From NCBI GenBank assembly GCA_902791985.1, contig CADAYD010000001.1:80825-144824 (forward strand): DNA of 64,000 bases, written 5' to 3'. Shown in pieces: positions 17,222 through 26,024 of this stretch (its first letter is position 1; every line of letters starts with the position of its first letter). The stretch is from an uncultured bacterium (GTDB lineage: Bacteria > Cyanobacteriota > Vampirovibrionia > Gastranaerophilales > Gastranaerophilaceae). Below the pieces are notes generated by a model. The model searched no databases, was not told where the DNA came from, and saw only the letters and a list, made by a program, of their open reading frames with translations. Both the position numbers and the translations under genes were made by a program.

Positions 17222-18148
17222 CTATTTATTAAATGTTGTTTTACGCAGTTGTTCCAGCTCTTGTTGAATTTCTTGTGATTTGTGCTCCAATTTATTATAA
17301 ACTTTGGAGTTGATTTCACCCCCGATTAGTAAAAGAATGGATGTATAATAAAGCCAAATCATCAGGATAAAGAATGCTCCGATTGTTCCGAATACGATAT
17401 TGTATGTTGATAGATTATTAACATACAGGGAAAAACCCCAAGAACCGATTAACCAAAATGTTGTAAAAAATATAGTCCCTGGTAGGGCACTTTTGCGTTT
17501 GAATTTTTCGTTTCCTCTCAAATCAGGCAAAATGTAGTAACTCAAAAAAGCTAAAATGTACAATGCCAAAAAAGACACGGGCCAACGAAGGGTCAATATT
17601 ATATCTGCTACAGTATTTGATAATCCAAAATTATTTACAAAAAACATAATGATAACCTTACCAAAGATAATTATGTTTATAGTTAAAAATAAAATTAGAA
17701 CATTAACAAAGACCATTAGTAGTGATAAAATTCTTGTATAGAGAAAACTTCGGGTTTCTTCAACTTTATATGCTCTGTTTAATCCTTTTAAAACGACGGC
17801 AACTCCGTTTAGTGATAAAAACAAAGAGGTGCATATCCCAATAATTGCAAGAAGTTTTCCATGTCCGAATATCATTGTTTGGTTAAGCACACTTTTTAAA
17901 AGTTCCATTGTCTGATGAGGCGTGATTGTTGATAATACTCTTAAAATAGGGTCCATATATGAACGGTTTCCCATCCATCCAAAAATTGCCATCAAAAAAA
18001 GCATAAAAGGAAAAATTCCTACAACAAGCATAAATCCCATTTCTGCAGCCATTCCAAAAAAGTCATTTTTTATTATTGACCGAATCAAAGCAATAAGCCA
18101 ATGTGTATACTTGTTTTTCATTAAGTTTTTGATGATATTTTTTAACAT
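17222..18148 (-). CDS. yihY: YihY/BrkB family inner-membrane protein
   Basis: 308 aa with six membrane helices. The family core AAEMGFMLVVGIFPFMLFLMA is at the N-terminus, and PGTIFFTTFWLIGSWGFSLYV with TYNIVFGTIGAFFILMIWLYYTS at the C-terminus are typical YihY blocks. A charged tail of about 35 residues is cytoplasmic. The role of the family is uncertain (once mis-called RNase BN). It starts four bases after the nrnA stop, so the two form an operon. Confidence 0.88.
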   Translation of the reverse strand: MLKNIIKNLMKNKYTHWLIALIRSIIKNDFFGMAAEMGFMLVVGIFPFMLFLMAIFGWMGNRSYMDPILRVLSTITPHQTMELLKSVLNQTMIFGHGKLLAIIGICTSLFLSLNGVAVVLKGLNRAYKVEETRSFLYTRILSLLMVFVNVLILFLTINIIIFGKVIIMFFVNNFGLSNTVADIILTLRWPVSFLALYILAFLSYYILPDLRGNEKFKRKSALPGTIFFTTFWLIGSWGFSLYVNNLSTYNIVFGTIGAFFILMIWLYYTSILLLIGGEINSKVYNKLEHKSQEIQQELEQLRKTTFNK

Positions 18149-18152
18149 AATT

Positions 18153-19112
18153 CTATTTTCTTAATTCTTCCAGAAGCATCGTGACAGCCGTTTCAACGTT
18201 GGCTTTAATAACTGCGCCGGCAGCAAGTTTGTGCCCTCCGCCCCCAAATGCACTGCATATTTTTGCTATATCTTTTTCTCTGCTGCGCATAGAAACTTTT
18301 GAGGCTGTTGAATTAAGTTCTTTTACGACAAATGCAACTTGAGTTGTCTTTATGGCACGAAGTTTTTCTGTTAATCCATCAGTGAAATCATCACCGTTAT
18401 AGTTAAATTTTTCCAAATCTTTTTTATAAACAATGGTATAGGCTATTTTATCGTCGTCTGTAAATTTTGCTTTACTAACGCAATAGCTTTGAAAAAGGAC
18501 CATATCCTTTGATTTCGACTCATAACATTTTTGAAAAATATCTGACGGTTCAACTCCGTATTCGAGTAGTTCCCCCGCATAGAGCATTGTTTTTTTAGAG
18601 GTATTTGAAAATCTAAAACCTCCGGTATCTGTCAGTATAGCCGTATACAAACAAATTGCGCTGTCTTTTGAAATCTTCCAATTTAGTTTTTTGGCTATTT
18701 CATATAAAACTTCACCCGTTGCACTTGCGCTTGGGTCAATAATATTTATCACTGCGTATAAATTGTTTGTTTCGTGATGGTCTATATTGAATGTTGTTTT
18801 AGCTTTATCAAATAAAATTTTTGCATCCGCGCAGCGGTCAATCGATGCGACATCAAGATTTATTACAAGGTCGTATTCTCTTGAAAGGTCAACATTTTCA
18901 ATGAATTTGGCGTTTTCTATCTTCGGTAAAAATTCATATACTGACGGGAGTTTTGAAACAATTACCATATCACATTTTTTTTTGTAATTGTCTTTTATTA
19001 AATTGTACATCCCGCACATTGAACCCAAAGTGTCGCCGTCAGGGTTTATGTGGGAAATAAGCAATATATTTTTTGAATTTTTTATGCTAATATCTAATTG
19101 TTTTTCACTCAT
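18153..19112 (-). CDS. nrnA: DHH-family oligoribonuclease/pAp phosphatase NrnA
   Basis: 319 aa. The DHH motifs are all present: SHINPDGDTLGS, NLDVASIDR, FNIDHHETN, TDTGGFRFSNT, and the DHHA1 end FGGGGHKLAAGA. NrnA degrades short oligoribonucleotides to mononucleotides and/or dephosphorylates 3'-phosphoadenosine 5'-phosphate. The ATG is only 39 bases from the divergent DUF721 gene, leaving room for overlapping promoters. Confidence 0.92.
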   Translation of the reverse strand: MSEKQLDISIKNSKNILLISHINPDGDTLGSMCGMYNLIKDNYKKKCDMVIVSKLPSVYEFLPKIENAKFIENVDLSREYDLVINLDVASIDRCADAKILFDKAKTTFNIDHHETNNLYAVINIIDPSASATGEVLYEIAKKLNWKISKDSAICLYTAILTDTGGFRFSNTSKKTMLYAGELLEYGVEPSDIFQKCYESKSKDMVLFQSYCVSKAKFTDDDKIAYTIVYKKDLEKFNYNGDDFTDGLTEKLRAIKTTQVAFVVKELNSTASKVSMRSREKDIAKICSAFGGGGHKLAAGAVIKANVETAVTMLLEELRK

Positions 19113-19151
19113 TACAAGATTTTAGCACAAAAATCGACTTAATAAAAAATT

Positions 19152-19481
19152 ATGAAGAAAATCCTTTACACAAAATTTCAATACATTGATGAGCTTATTG
19201 CGCAATTGGGAGAAGAAAAAGAATTTAAGCGAGCAATAAAACGCAGCAACTTGTATAAATTTTGGGCAAAAGTTGCCGGAGAAAAATTTTCAGAATATTC
19301 AAAGCCTTATTCAATGCTGAAAGGTAACATAATGGTTGTAGCTTGCAAAAATCCGACGGTTGCGCAGGAGCTAATGCTCAGGAAGCAAGACCTTCTAATC
19401 AAGCTCAAACCCTATGTTGAATCTCTAAAAATGAATGTTTCTGATTTAAAATTTGATTCAAAGAAGTGGCATGAGGATTAA
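19152..19481 (+). CDS. DUF721 (DciA-like) protein
   Basis: 109 aa. The helical N-terminus followed by the block LYKFWAKVAGEKFSEYSKPYSMLKGNIMVVACKNPTV matches the DUF721/DciA core (W..VAG...S.P....G.L.V...s...A). DciA loads DnaB helicase at the replication origin in many bacteria that lack DnaC. Length and single-domain layout fit. Divergently transcribed from nrnA. Confidence 0.75.
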   Translation: MKKILYTKFQYIDELIAQLGEEKEFKRAIKRSNLYKFWAKVAGEKFSEYSKPYSMLKGNIMVVACKNPTVAQELMLRKQDLLIKLKPYVESLKMNVSDLKFDSKKWHED

Positions 19482-19555
19482 ATTGTCTGGAGTGAACAAA
19501 CTCAAGACAAGCAATATTTTGGGAATATTGAACAAAATATATATTATGTAAATTT

Positions 19556-19583
19556 TTGACTTTCTTATAAATATTCTTATATA
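19556..19583 (+). promoter_or_regulatory. promoter giving a probably leaderless message (TTGACT-16-TATATA)
   Basis: TTGACT (19556-19561) and TATATA (19578-19583) are 16 bases apart. The ATG of the zinc-ribbon gene at 19590 is six bases after the -10, where transcription should begin. No SD is present. Confidence 0.5.
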
Positions 19584-19589
19584 AAGAAT

Positions 19590-19961
19590 ATGAAATGGAG
19601 TCAGATTTTAGGATTTAATAAAGAATGTACTCATGATAAAGTGCCTGTGGATGCAGAATATTACTACTGCCCTGATTGCGGTGTGCTGGTCGAAAATCAG
19701 TGGTATTTAGTTCGTTGCGCATCTTGCGGATTAAAAGAAATAGCTACAGTCAAAAATGGTGAAATCATGCCGGTTGATAATTTTTGCCATAATTGCGGAA
19801 GTCGAGAATATAATGTTGAAAGATTAGAAAAAATTGACTGTATCAATATAAATTATGCCGTTTTAATTAAGGCAGCCATAAAAAACGAGGTGGATGAGTA
19901 TTCTCAAAGTTGGGTTGAGGCTATCCAAACATCAGGTTACATACCCAAACTGCTGAAATAA
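19590..19961 (+). CDS. small zinc-ribbon protein
   Basis: 123 aa with three CxxC pairs: CPDC near residue 29, CASC near 48 and CHNC near 69. This gives one or two zinc ribbons, followed by a helical tail. The rest is not recognised. It could be a nucleic-acid or protein-binding adaptor. Its last 41 bases overlap the convergent spmB end. The predicted start lies at the transcription start point, so it may be translated as a leaderless message. Confidence 0.68.
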   Translation: MKWSQILGFNKECTHDKVPVDAEYYYCPDCGVLVENQWYLVRCASCGLKEIATVKNGEIMPVDNFCHNCGSREYNVERLEKIDCININYAVLIKAAIKNEVDEYSQSWVEAIQTSGYIPKLLK

Positions 19962-20454
19962 TCCCGACTAAATCCGCAAGCAAGCCGACAAGCAAGGCAT
20001 ATCGGATTTTAGATATTTTGACGGCTCCAAAATAGACGGCAAGAACGTAGAAGGTAGTTTCGCTGCTTCCAACCATTACAGCAGCGAGTTTTGTTGCATA
20101 AGAATCAGGTCCTAAACTGTTTGCTATGTCAGAAAACACCCCTAAAGCAGCAGACCCTGATAATGAGCGCACAATGGTTAGCGGCAACACATCTGCCGGC
20201 ATGTTCCAGGATTTTAATAGTGGCGCAATACAATCTGAAAGCATTTCAATTGCTCCGCTTGCCCGTAACATTGAGATTGCAACAATTATTGCCACAAGAT
20301 ATGGGATAATATTTACCGCAACCTTAAATCCGTCTTTTGCACCATTGGTAAATTCTTCATAAATCGGAACTTTTTTTATCATCCCGACAAATAAAATCAA
20401 TAAAATCAAAAACGGCAAAGCCCAGAGAGATATGAGGTTTAGAATTTTAATCAT
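19921..20454 (-). CDS. spmB: SpmB-like membrane protein (nucleoside-recognition/Gate domain)
   Basis: 177 aa, the usual SpmB length, with four or five membrane helices. FTNGAKDGFKVAVNIIPYLVAIIVAISMLRASGA and SLSGSAALGVFSDI followed by GPDSYATKLAAVMVGSSETTFYVLAVYFGAV are SpmB/Gate signatures. It overlaps spmA by the four bases ATGA. In Bacillus the pair affects spore core dehydration; there is no other sign of sporulation here, and a transport role is more likely. Confidence 0.85.
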   Translation of the reverse strand: MIKILNLISLWALPFLILLILFVGMIKKVPIYEEFTNGAKDGFKVAVNIIPYLVAIIVAISMLRASGAIEMLSDCIAPLLKSWNMPADVLPLTIVRSLSGSAALGVFSDIANSLGPDSYATKLAAVMVGSSETTFYVLAVYFGAVKISKIRYALLVGLLADLVGIISAVWVCNLMFG

Positions 20455-21086
20455 TCTTCCCCTCCTGGTCTATTATTCTCACCATCAGTAAGAGAACTAT
20501 TAATCGTCTGCCCTTTCCATATCCTTTGCAATACCTTTGACAATACAACCGCAAATGTAAATGCAATAATTGTTACTAAAAGTGTTGGCGCAATAATTTC
20601 TGTCGGATTTTTGTACCCGATACTAATTAAAACGGCAAGAACAGTTGTGGGAATAAGTTGAAATCCTGCTGTGTTCATTCCCAAAAATAAGCACATAGAA
20701 TTTGATGCTGAAGTTTTGTCTTTGTTTTCTTTTTGTAATTCTTCCATCGCTTTTATCCCAAAAGGTGTTGCGGCATTAGAAAGTCCGAAAGCATTGGCGG
20801 TAAAGTTCATTGCAATATCCCCGACTGCAGGTGATTGCGGTGGAATTTCGTTAAATAAAATTTTTGTAACAGGCTTTAATATTTTTGATAAAAAGTCTAT
20901 CATTCCTGATTTTTGGGCAATTTTCATCATTCCGAGCCAAAATGCCATTATGCCGATTAGTGAAAATGCAACTTTAACGGAAAGCTCCGCACCTGACATA
21001 ACAGCATTACAAACCTCCTGCAATTTGCCGTTAATTGCCCCGATTACTATTGAAATTACTATCAGAAAAAAGAATATGTAATTCAT
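20451..21086 (-). CDS. spmA: SpmA-like membrane protein (nucleoside-recognition/Gate domain)
   Basis: 211 aa. MSGAELSVKVAFSLIGIMAFWLGMMKIAQKSG, GDIAMNFTANAFGLSNAATPFGIKAMEELQ and MCLFLGMNTAGFQLIPTTVLAVLISIG are the SpmA blocks. About five membrane helices. Upstream half of the spmAB pair with an ATGA junction. The substrate of the complex is not known from sequence. Confidence 0.87.
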   Translation of the reverse strand: MNYIFFFLIVISIVIGAINGKLQEVCNAVMSGAELSVKVAFSLIGIMAFWLGMMKIAQKSGMIDFLSKILKPVTKILFNEIPPQSPAVGDIAMNFTANAFGLSNAATPFGIKAMEELQKENKDKTSASNSMCLFLGMNTAGFQLIPTTVLAVLISIGYKNPTEIIAPTLLVTIIAFTFAVVLSKVLQRIWKGQTINSSLTDGENNRPGGEE

Positions 21087-21122
21087 GGTTTGATTATCTC
21101 ACTAAAGAGTAGACAGGTCAAC

Positions 21123-21150
21123 TTGAAAAAGCCGAAATTTGTAGTATAAT
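21123..21150 (+). promoter_or_regulatory. promoter of the nfnA-etf cluster (TTGAAA-16-TATAAT)
   Basis: TTGAAA (21123-21128) and a perfect TATAAT (21145-21150). The start would fall near 21157, just before the SD GGAGAGGAG and the nfnA-like ATG at 21175. Confidence 0.6.
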
Positions 21151-21174
21151 CTAAAAAGTATAGGAGAGGAGCAA

Positions 21175-22011
21175 ATGGGATATAAAATATTATCAAAAAA
21201 AGAAATTTGTCCGAATCAATATGAAATAACTATTGATGCGCCTTATGTAGTGAGAAATGCAAAGGCTGGGCAGTTCATAATTTTTAGAGTGGAAGAAAAC
21301 GGAGAAAGAGTACCTTTAACTATTGCTGATGTTGATAAAGAAAAAGGTATTTTGACTCTTGTTTTTATGGCGGTCGGGTATTCTACGAAAAAGCTTGCTG
21401 CACTTAATGAAGGGGATGAAATTGTAGATATAGTCGGACCTTTAGGTAAACCTACAGACATAAAGAACTACGGGACTGCAGTTTGCGTTGCCGGCGGATA
21501 TGGTGCTGCTCCTTGCTATTTAATCTCAAAAGCATTAAAAGAAGCCGGAAACAAGGTTTATATGATTACCGGCGCCAGAACAAAAGATTTATTATTCTGG
21601 GAAGACAAGATGAAGGCGGCTTGTACGGAACTCTATATGACAACCGATGACGGGTCCTACGGAATCAAAGGATTCGGTACAACCGTATTACAGAAAATAA
21701 TTGAACGGGAAAAAGTGGATTATGTAATTGCAGTAGGACCTATGCCAATGATGAGAGCTGTCGCAGAGTTAACGAGAGATAAGGGAATTTATACAGAAGC
21801 CAGCATGAATCCTATTATGGTTGACGGAACAGGGATGTGCGGGGCTTGCAGGGTTACAGTCGGCGGCAAAACGAAATTTGCGTGCGTTGATGGGCCTGAT
21901 TTCAATGCTCACGAAATAGATTTTGATGAAGTTATTAATAGAACCAGAATTTATAAAGATCAAGAGCGTAAAAGAGATGAAAATTGCAATTTATTAAAAC
22001 AGGGAGTATAA
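21175..22011 (+). CDS. nfnA: ferredoxin-NADP reductase subunit alpha-like flavoprotein (NfnA/SudB family)
   Basis: 278 aa. The N-terminal FAD domain has RVPLTIADVD, the NAD(P) domain has AVCVAGGYGAAPCYL and VIAVGPMPMMRAVAELT, and the C-terminus has MNPIMVDGTGMCGACRVTVGGKTKFACVDGPDF, the [2Fe-2S]-binding Cys block (CGAC with upstream and downstream Cys). NfnA forms an NADH-dependent ferredoxin:NADP oxidoreductase with NfnB. No NfnB follows; instead a 59-aa Cys protein and etfBA do. Confidence 0.88.
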   Translation: MGYKILSKKEICPNQYEITIDAPYVVRNAKAGQFIIFRVEENGERVPLTIADVDKEKGILTLVFMAVGYSTKKLAALNEGDEIVDIVGPLGKPTDIKNYGTAVCVAGGYGAAPCYLISKALKEAGNKVYMITGARTKDLLFWEDKMKAACTELYMTTDDGSYGIKGFGTTVLQKIIEREKVDYVIAVGPMPMMRAVAELTRDKGIYTEASMNPIMVDGTGMCGACRVTVGGKTKFACVDGPDFNAHEIDFDEVINRTRIYKDQERKRDENCNLLKQGV

Positions 22012-22021
22012 GGGGGAAGTC

Positions 22022-22201
22022 ATGGCAGATAAACAGATGAAAAGTTGTCCTTTAACCAGTATTGGTACAGGAATTGATATGGTGTGTCCCGGAGAAAAAT
22101 GTGCATGGTATGTTTCTAATGTAAAAAAATGCGCAATGTACTTAATTGCTTATGATGCACTTTTAAACGCAAATGAGAAGCAAAAAGCAGTAAAGAAATA
22201 G
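22022..22201 (+). CDS. small four-cysteine protein
   Basis: 59 aa, starting with SD AAGGGGGAAG just after the nfnA stop. Four cysteines (C9, C22, C27, C37) lie in the pattern CPLT, MVCPGEKCAWYV, KKCAMYLI. This could hold a metal or Fe-S cluster; the tail is Lys/Ala-rich. It sits between nfnA and the repeat before etfB, in the same direction. I do not recognise the family. Confidence 0.65.
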   Translation: MADKQMKSCPLTSIGTGIDMVCPGEKCAWYVSNVKKCAMYLIAYDALLNANEKQKAVKK

Positions 22202-22215
22202 GATATAAAACATTT

Positions 22216-22311
22216 ATGTCATTGCGAGGAACGAACGTAAGTGAGTGACGTGGCAATCCATTCTCGTATGACAATAAAAACGGATTGCTTCGCTAACGCT
22301 CGCAACGACAG
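22216..22311. repeat. inverted-repeat element (MITE-like)
   Basis: About 95 bp with near-perfect ends: GTCATTGCGAG on the left and CTCGCAACGAC on the right. The inner sections GCAATCC and GGATTGC also pair. It has no coding potential. Partial copies of the left end (GTCATTGCGAGG, then CAATCCAGC) are part of the direct repeats at 48816 and 52815. It lies between two genes of one transcription unit. Confidence 0.75.
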
Positions 22312-22328
22312 TTTGAACAGGAGTTAAT

Positions 22329-23126
22329 ATGCTTAAAATCGCATTATGTGTAAAACAAGTTCCTGATACAACGGATATCCGCTGGACAGAAAATAATACC
22401 ATACAAAGAGAGGGAGTTGAAAGCGTCATTAACCCTTATGATGTCTATGCGGCGGAATTTGCACTGAAAATTAAAGAAGCGCTTAAAGATGTTGAAATAA
22501 CAGTTTTTACTATGGGACCTGCTCAAGCTGACGAAATGCTGCGAAAACTTCTTGCAATAGGTTGTGACAAGGCCGTTTTAATCTCGGACCGAAAATTTGC
22601 GGGTTCTGATACTTATGCGACAGGAAAAACCATTTCTACGGCTATAAAATCCGAGTTACCTGATTTTGATTTAGTTGTGTGTGGGCAATTTGCGGTTGAT
22701 GGGGATACTGCTCAGACGGGTCCATGTATAGCACAATTTTTGAAAATCCCGCAAGTTACTTATACTCAAAAATTTGAAAAAATAGACAATAAAAGTATTG
22801 AACTCAAAAGAATGCTCGAGAACGGTATAGAGCGGGTTAAAGTTTCTTATCCTGCACTGATTTGTGTGTTAGAAGGTAAATTTGAACCAAGACGGCCGAC
22901 AATAAACGGAATTAAATTTGCTTCAAAACAGGAAATACGTATTTGTGATGCTCAAGCTATCGGTTTAGAACCGGAACAGGTTGGGTTAAAAGGTTCGCCG
23001 ACATATGTTAGCAGAGCGTTTCGCAATCAATCAACTCATAATGCTCAAAAATTTGAACTTTCAGTTGACGAAAGTATAAAACTTTTAGACGAAAAACTGA
23101 AATCTTTGGAGGTAGAAAATGCCTGA
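22329..23126 (+). CDS. etfB: electron transfer flavoprotein subunit beta
   Basis: 265 aa. LKIALCVKQVPDTTDIRW, NPYDVYAAEFALKIKE, TMGPAQADEMLRKLLAIGCDKAVLISDRKFAGSDTYATG and VVCGQFAVDGDTAQTGP are the EtfB/FixA nucleotide-binding blocks. It carries electrons with EtfA between dehydrogenases and an electron acceptor; in anaerobes it often works with a bifurcating flavoprotein. Its end overlaps etfA by 8 bases. No acyl-CoA dehydrogenase is adjacent. Confidence 0.93.
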   Translation: MLKIALCVKQVPDTTDIRWTENNTIQREGVESVINPYDVYAAEFALKIKEALKDVEITVFTMGPAQADEMLRKLLAIGCDKAVLISDRKFAGSDTYATGKTISTAIKSELPDFDLVVCGQFAVDGDTAQTGPCIAQFLKIPQVTYTQKFEKIDNKSIELKRMLENGIERVKVSYPALICVLEGKFEPRRPTINGIKFASKQEIRICDAQAIGLEPEQVGLKGSPTYVSRAFRNQSTHNAQKFELSVDESIKLLDEKLKSLEVENA

Positions 23127-24117
23127 AAAAGAAAATAACGGAATATTGTTATATGCACAGTTAACCTATGAAAAATATATACATACGGTATTTTTTGAGT
23201 TACTTGAAAAGGCGCATGAATTATCTGCTAAACTTGGCGGAGTTGAAATTAGTGCAGTCTGTTTTGCTTCTCCTGATAATATCGAAGGTTTCAAAGATGC
23301 ATTTAGAAATATGGGTGTAAATAAAGTCTATTACTTTGAGGATAAACGTCTTGAAAATTATTCAACTGAATATTATTCAAAATTATTTACAGAACTTGTG
23401 AGCGAAATTAAGCCTGAGATTTTACTGATTGGCGCAACAAACCAAGGGCGTGATTTGGCGCCGAGAATTTCAAGTGCTTTGCATACGGGTTTAACTGCAG
23501 ATTGTATTGATCTTGATATAAACGAAAAAGGTCAGCTTGCCGCAACCCGACCAACTTTCGGCGGAGAACTTATGGCAACTATTTTGTGCAAAAATTATCC
23601 GCAGATGGCTACAGTCAGACCGAATGTTTTTAAAGTCCACAGTGTTGACTACAATGCAGATACAGAATTTATAAAGAAAGATGTTTCAATATTAGATGGA
23701 ATAAAGAATCATGTTGAGATTTTGGAATTTAAAAAGATTTTAGAAAATGAAATCAATGATCTTGATAATGCGGATATTGTTGTTGCCGGCGGAATGGGTT
23801 TGAAAAACGAGAAGGGATTTGAACTTTTGCAGAAGTTTGCGGATAAAATTGGAGGAACAGTCGCTGCAACACGACCTGCGGTTGAAAATGGTCTAGCCCC
23901 ACATTCAATACAAATAGGGCAGACAGGAAAAACTGTTCGTCCAAAAGTCTATATCGCTTGCGGAATTTCGGGTGCTGTACAACACACAGTCGGGATGGAT
24001 AAATCGGAGCATATTATTGCTATAAATAACGATCCTGATGCTCCGATATTTAAAATTGCTGACACAGGTATAGTCGGAGATTTTTTTGAAATTGCGCAAA
24101 AGTATTTGGAACTATAA
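23119..24117 (+). CDS. etfA: electron transfer flavoprotein subunit alpha
   Basis: 332 aa. The C-terminal FAD domain is clear: VVAGGMGLKNEKGFELL, GGTVAATRPAVENGLAP, QIGQTGKTVRPKVYIACGISGAVQHTVGM, IIAINNDPDAPIFKIADTGIVGDFFE. The N-terminal third is the EtfA alpha/beta domain. Eight-base overlap with etfB shows translational coupling. Confidence 0.94.
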   Translation: MPEKENNGILLYAQLTYEKYIHTVFFELLEKAHELSAKLGGVEISAVCFASPDNIEGFKDAFRNMGVNKVYYFEDKRLENYSTEYYSKLFTELVSEIKPEILLIGATNQGRDLAPRISSALHTGLTADCIDLDINEKGQLAATRPTFGGELMATILCKNYPQMATVRPNVFKVHSVDYNADTEFIKKDVSILDGIKNHVEILEFKKILENEINDLDNADIVVAGGMGLKNEKGFELLQKFADKIGGTVAATRPAVENGLAPHSIQIGQTGKTVRPKVYIACGISGAVQHTVGMDKSEHIIAINNDPDAPIFKIADTGIVGDFFEIAQKYLEL

Positions 24118-24118
24118 A

Positions 24119-24721
24119 TCATTTTTCCATATTGAATTGAATATCGCTAAGTTTATAATCTCTGTCATAAATATCAATTTTTATGCCGTTTGTTTCTTTT
24201 GTATTTTTAACTTTACCAAAACGAAGATATGATAAATCTGCTTTTTCAAAAAATTCCTTTGCATCATTCCAAATAGTTCCAAGTTTTAGTCTTGATTTTG
24301 CACTTACAATATCTGCTTTGCTAAGAGTTAAGGTATCTGATGCATTTTCTTTCGTCAATCCCGCAAGCATTTTTATTGTTTCTACTGCAGGCTGACTATA
24401 ATCACGTTGTTCAACATTGAATTTTTCATTTTCAAAACCTTTTGCAATATCCGTAAATTCGCCGAAGATTTTACCATTTTGCGCTGAATATTTTATATTA
24501 TCGGTAACAAAAGATACACCGTTTTCAACCCTTAAATTATATTTTGGTTCAAATCCGCAATATATTTTAAGGTCTGCATATGCTTTCGGTAAAGTGTCTT
24601 TTACAACTGTTTTTGCCTGTTTTTCAAGCGGTTGAACTATTTTGTTATTATTTTTGCAGCTTACACCGGTTAAAGTTGTGCCTGCAATTAAAATTGATGA
24701 AATAATATTTCTTACCTTCAT
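24119..24721 (-). CDS. hypothetical lipoprotein
   Basis: 200 aa. The N-terminus has a signal sequence ending LTGVSC, so Cys22 may be lipidated, though the lipobox is not classical. The mature part is Lys/Asp-rich with alternating beta strands and no known motif. SD AAGGAG precedes the ATG. It ends two bases from the convergent etfA stop. Function unknown. Confidence 0.65.
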   Translation of the reverse strand: MKVRNIISSILIAGTTLTGVSCKNNNKIVQPLEKQAKTVVKDTLPKAYADLKIYCGFEPKYNLRVENGVSFVTDNIKYSAQNGKIFGEFTDIAKGFENEKFNVEQRDYSQPAVETIKMLAGLTKENASDTLTLSKADIVSAKSRLKLGTIWNDAKEFFEKADLSYLRFGKVKNTKETNGIKIDIYDRDYKLSDIQFNMEK

Positions 24722-24854
24722 TACTTGTACTCCTTTATGTTACATACAAAGTTATATTAATACAAATATATCTAAATGTATATATTAAATTTGAGAATTT
24801 GTTTTAGGCATATATAGGTTTGCAAAACATTTGTGTTGGTGCAAAAATACGGTT

Positions 24855-26024
24855 ATGATTTACGCTAAAGAAGAACGAAAACCCCAAATATGGTTTTGTG
24901 GCGGTCATTTTATAAACGATGTTTATACAGGATTTTTAAATCCGATTATGCCGTTTATAGCAGAGCAGGTAAAAATTTCTATGCCGGTTGCGACGATAAT
25001 TTTGAGCTGTTCTCATATTTTTTCGTCTTTGTTGCAGCCCTTTTTTGGTTTTTTTGCGGATAATATGAAAAAACGAACCCTAATTTTCTGGGGATTGATT
25101 TTTACTTCAGTATTTATATCTTTTGCTCCGGCGAGTCAAAATCTTATTAGCATGATTTTATTTATTATGCTTGGCAGTCTTGGTTCAAGCCTTTTTCATC
25201 CGCAGTCGTTGGGGTTGATTTCAAAATTTTCTAAATCGGATATTGTCCGAAATATGGGCATTTTTATAGCATGCGGGACTTTGGGTTATTCAATGGGACC
25301 GTTATTTTCATCTTTTATTGCTCAATATTTCGGGTTAAATAAAATGCCTTATCTTGCGCTGCTTGGTGTATGTTGGGCTGTTTTGATGTTTGCGTTTGTC
25401 CCGAAGTTTTCAAACGAAAAAACGCAAAAATTAAACATTGATTTTTTTAAAGCACTTAAAGAAATTCTGTCAAATAGGAAACTAAATATATTAAATGTTA
25501 TTGCGATGCTGAAGTCTTTGATGACCACTTCTTGTTCGATTTTACTGCCGTTTTTGTGGAAGTCTCAAGGGTATTCAAAATTTCAAATCGGTTTGGCCCT
25601 TTTCTCTTTCATATTTTTAGGCGGAATTGCATCTCTTTTGAGTCCGAAATTGGAACATAAAATTGGTACGGCGAACGTATTTTATTTTTCAATGATAGCA
25701 ACGTTCCCGCTTGCTATTTTATTTATGTTGACATACAAAAATTTGCCTTTGTTATCATTTATAATTTTTGCAATAATGGGATTTGTAACAATGTTTGCAA
25801 CACCTATTACTATGAATTTAGCACAAAATATATTGCCGCAATACAAAAGCATAATTGGCGGATTTATAAATGGATTTTCTTGGGGGATTGTTGCAATAAT
25901 TATGTCTGTAGTTGGTTTTATTGCTCAAAATATAAGCATTGTTCCTGTTTTGGTAGGCATATCTGCTATTCCCGCAATATGCTCATATATGGTAAAGTTT
26001 TTGTTTCCCAAACAAAATAATTAA
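24855..26024 (+). CDS. MFS transporter, fosmidomycin-resistance-like
   Basis: 389 aa from ATG 24855 with about 12 membrane helices. GHFINDVYTGFLNPIMPFIAEQ is the typical opening of the Fsr subgroup (xGHFxxDxYxxFLxPLLP). FFGFFADNMKKRT is the MFS A-motif. GSSLFHPQSLGLIS is also Fsr-like. Likely a drug or metabolite exporter of the inner membrane. An in-frame TTG at 24831 is an alternative start; neither has an SD, and TTGCAA/AAAAAT lie at the spacing expected for a leaderless start at 24855. Confidence 0.82.
   Translation: MIYAKEERKPQIWFCGGHFINDVYTGFLNPIMPFIAEQVKISMPVATIILSCSHIFSSLLQPFFGFFADNMKKRTLIFWGLIFTSVFISFAPASQNLISMILFIMLGSLGSSLFHPQSLGLISKFSKSDIVRNMGIFIACGTLGYSMGPLFSSFIAQYFGLNKMPYLALLGVCWAVLMFAFVPKFSNEKTQKLNIDFFKALKEILSNRKLNILNVIAMLKSLMTTSCSILLPFLWKSQGYSKFQIGLALFSFIFLGGIASLLSPKLEHKIGTANVFYFSMIATFPLAILFMLTYKNLPLLSFIIFAIMGFVTMFATPITMNLAQNILPQYKSIIGGFINGFSWGIVAIIMSVVGFIAQNISIVPVLVGISAIPAICSYMVKFLFPKQNN

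Noticed and set aside
19921..21086. Evidence for sporulation
   Set aside because: SpmA/SpmB and GerMN alone occur in many non-sporulating bacteria.
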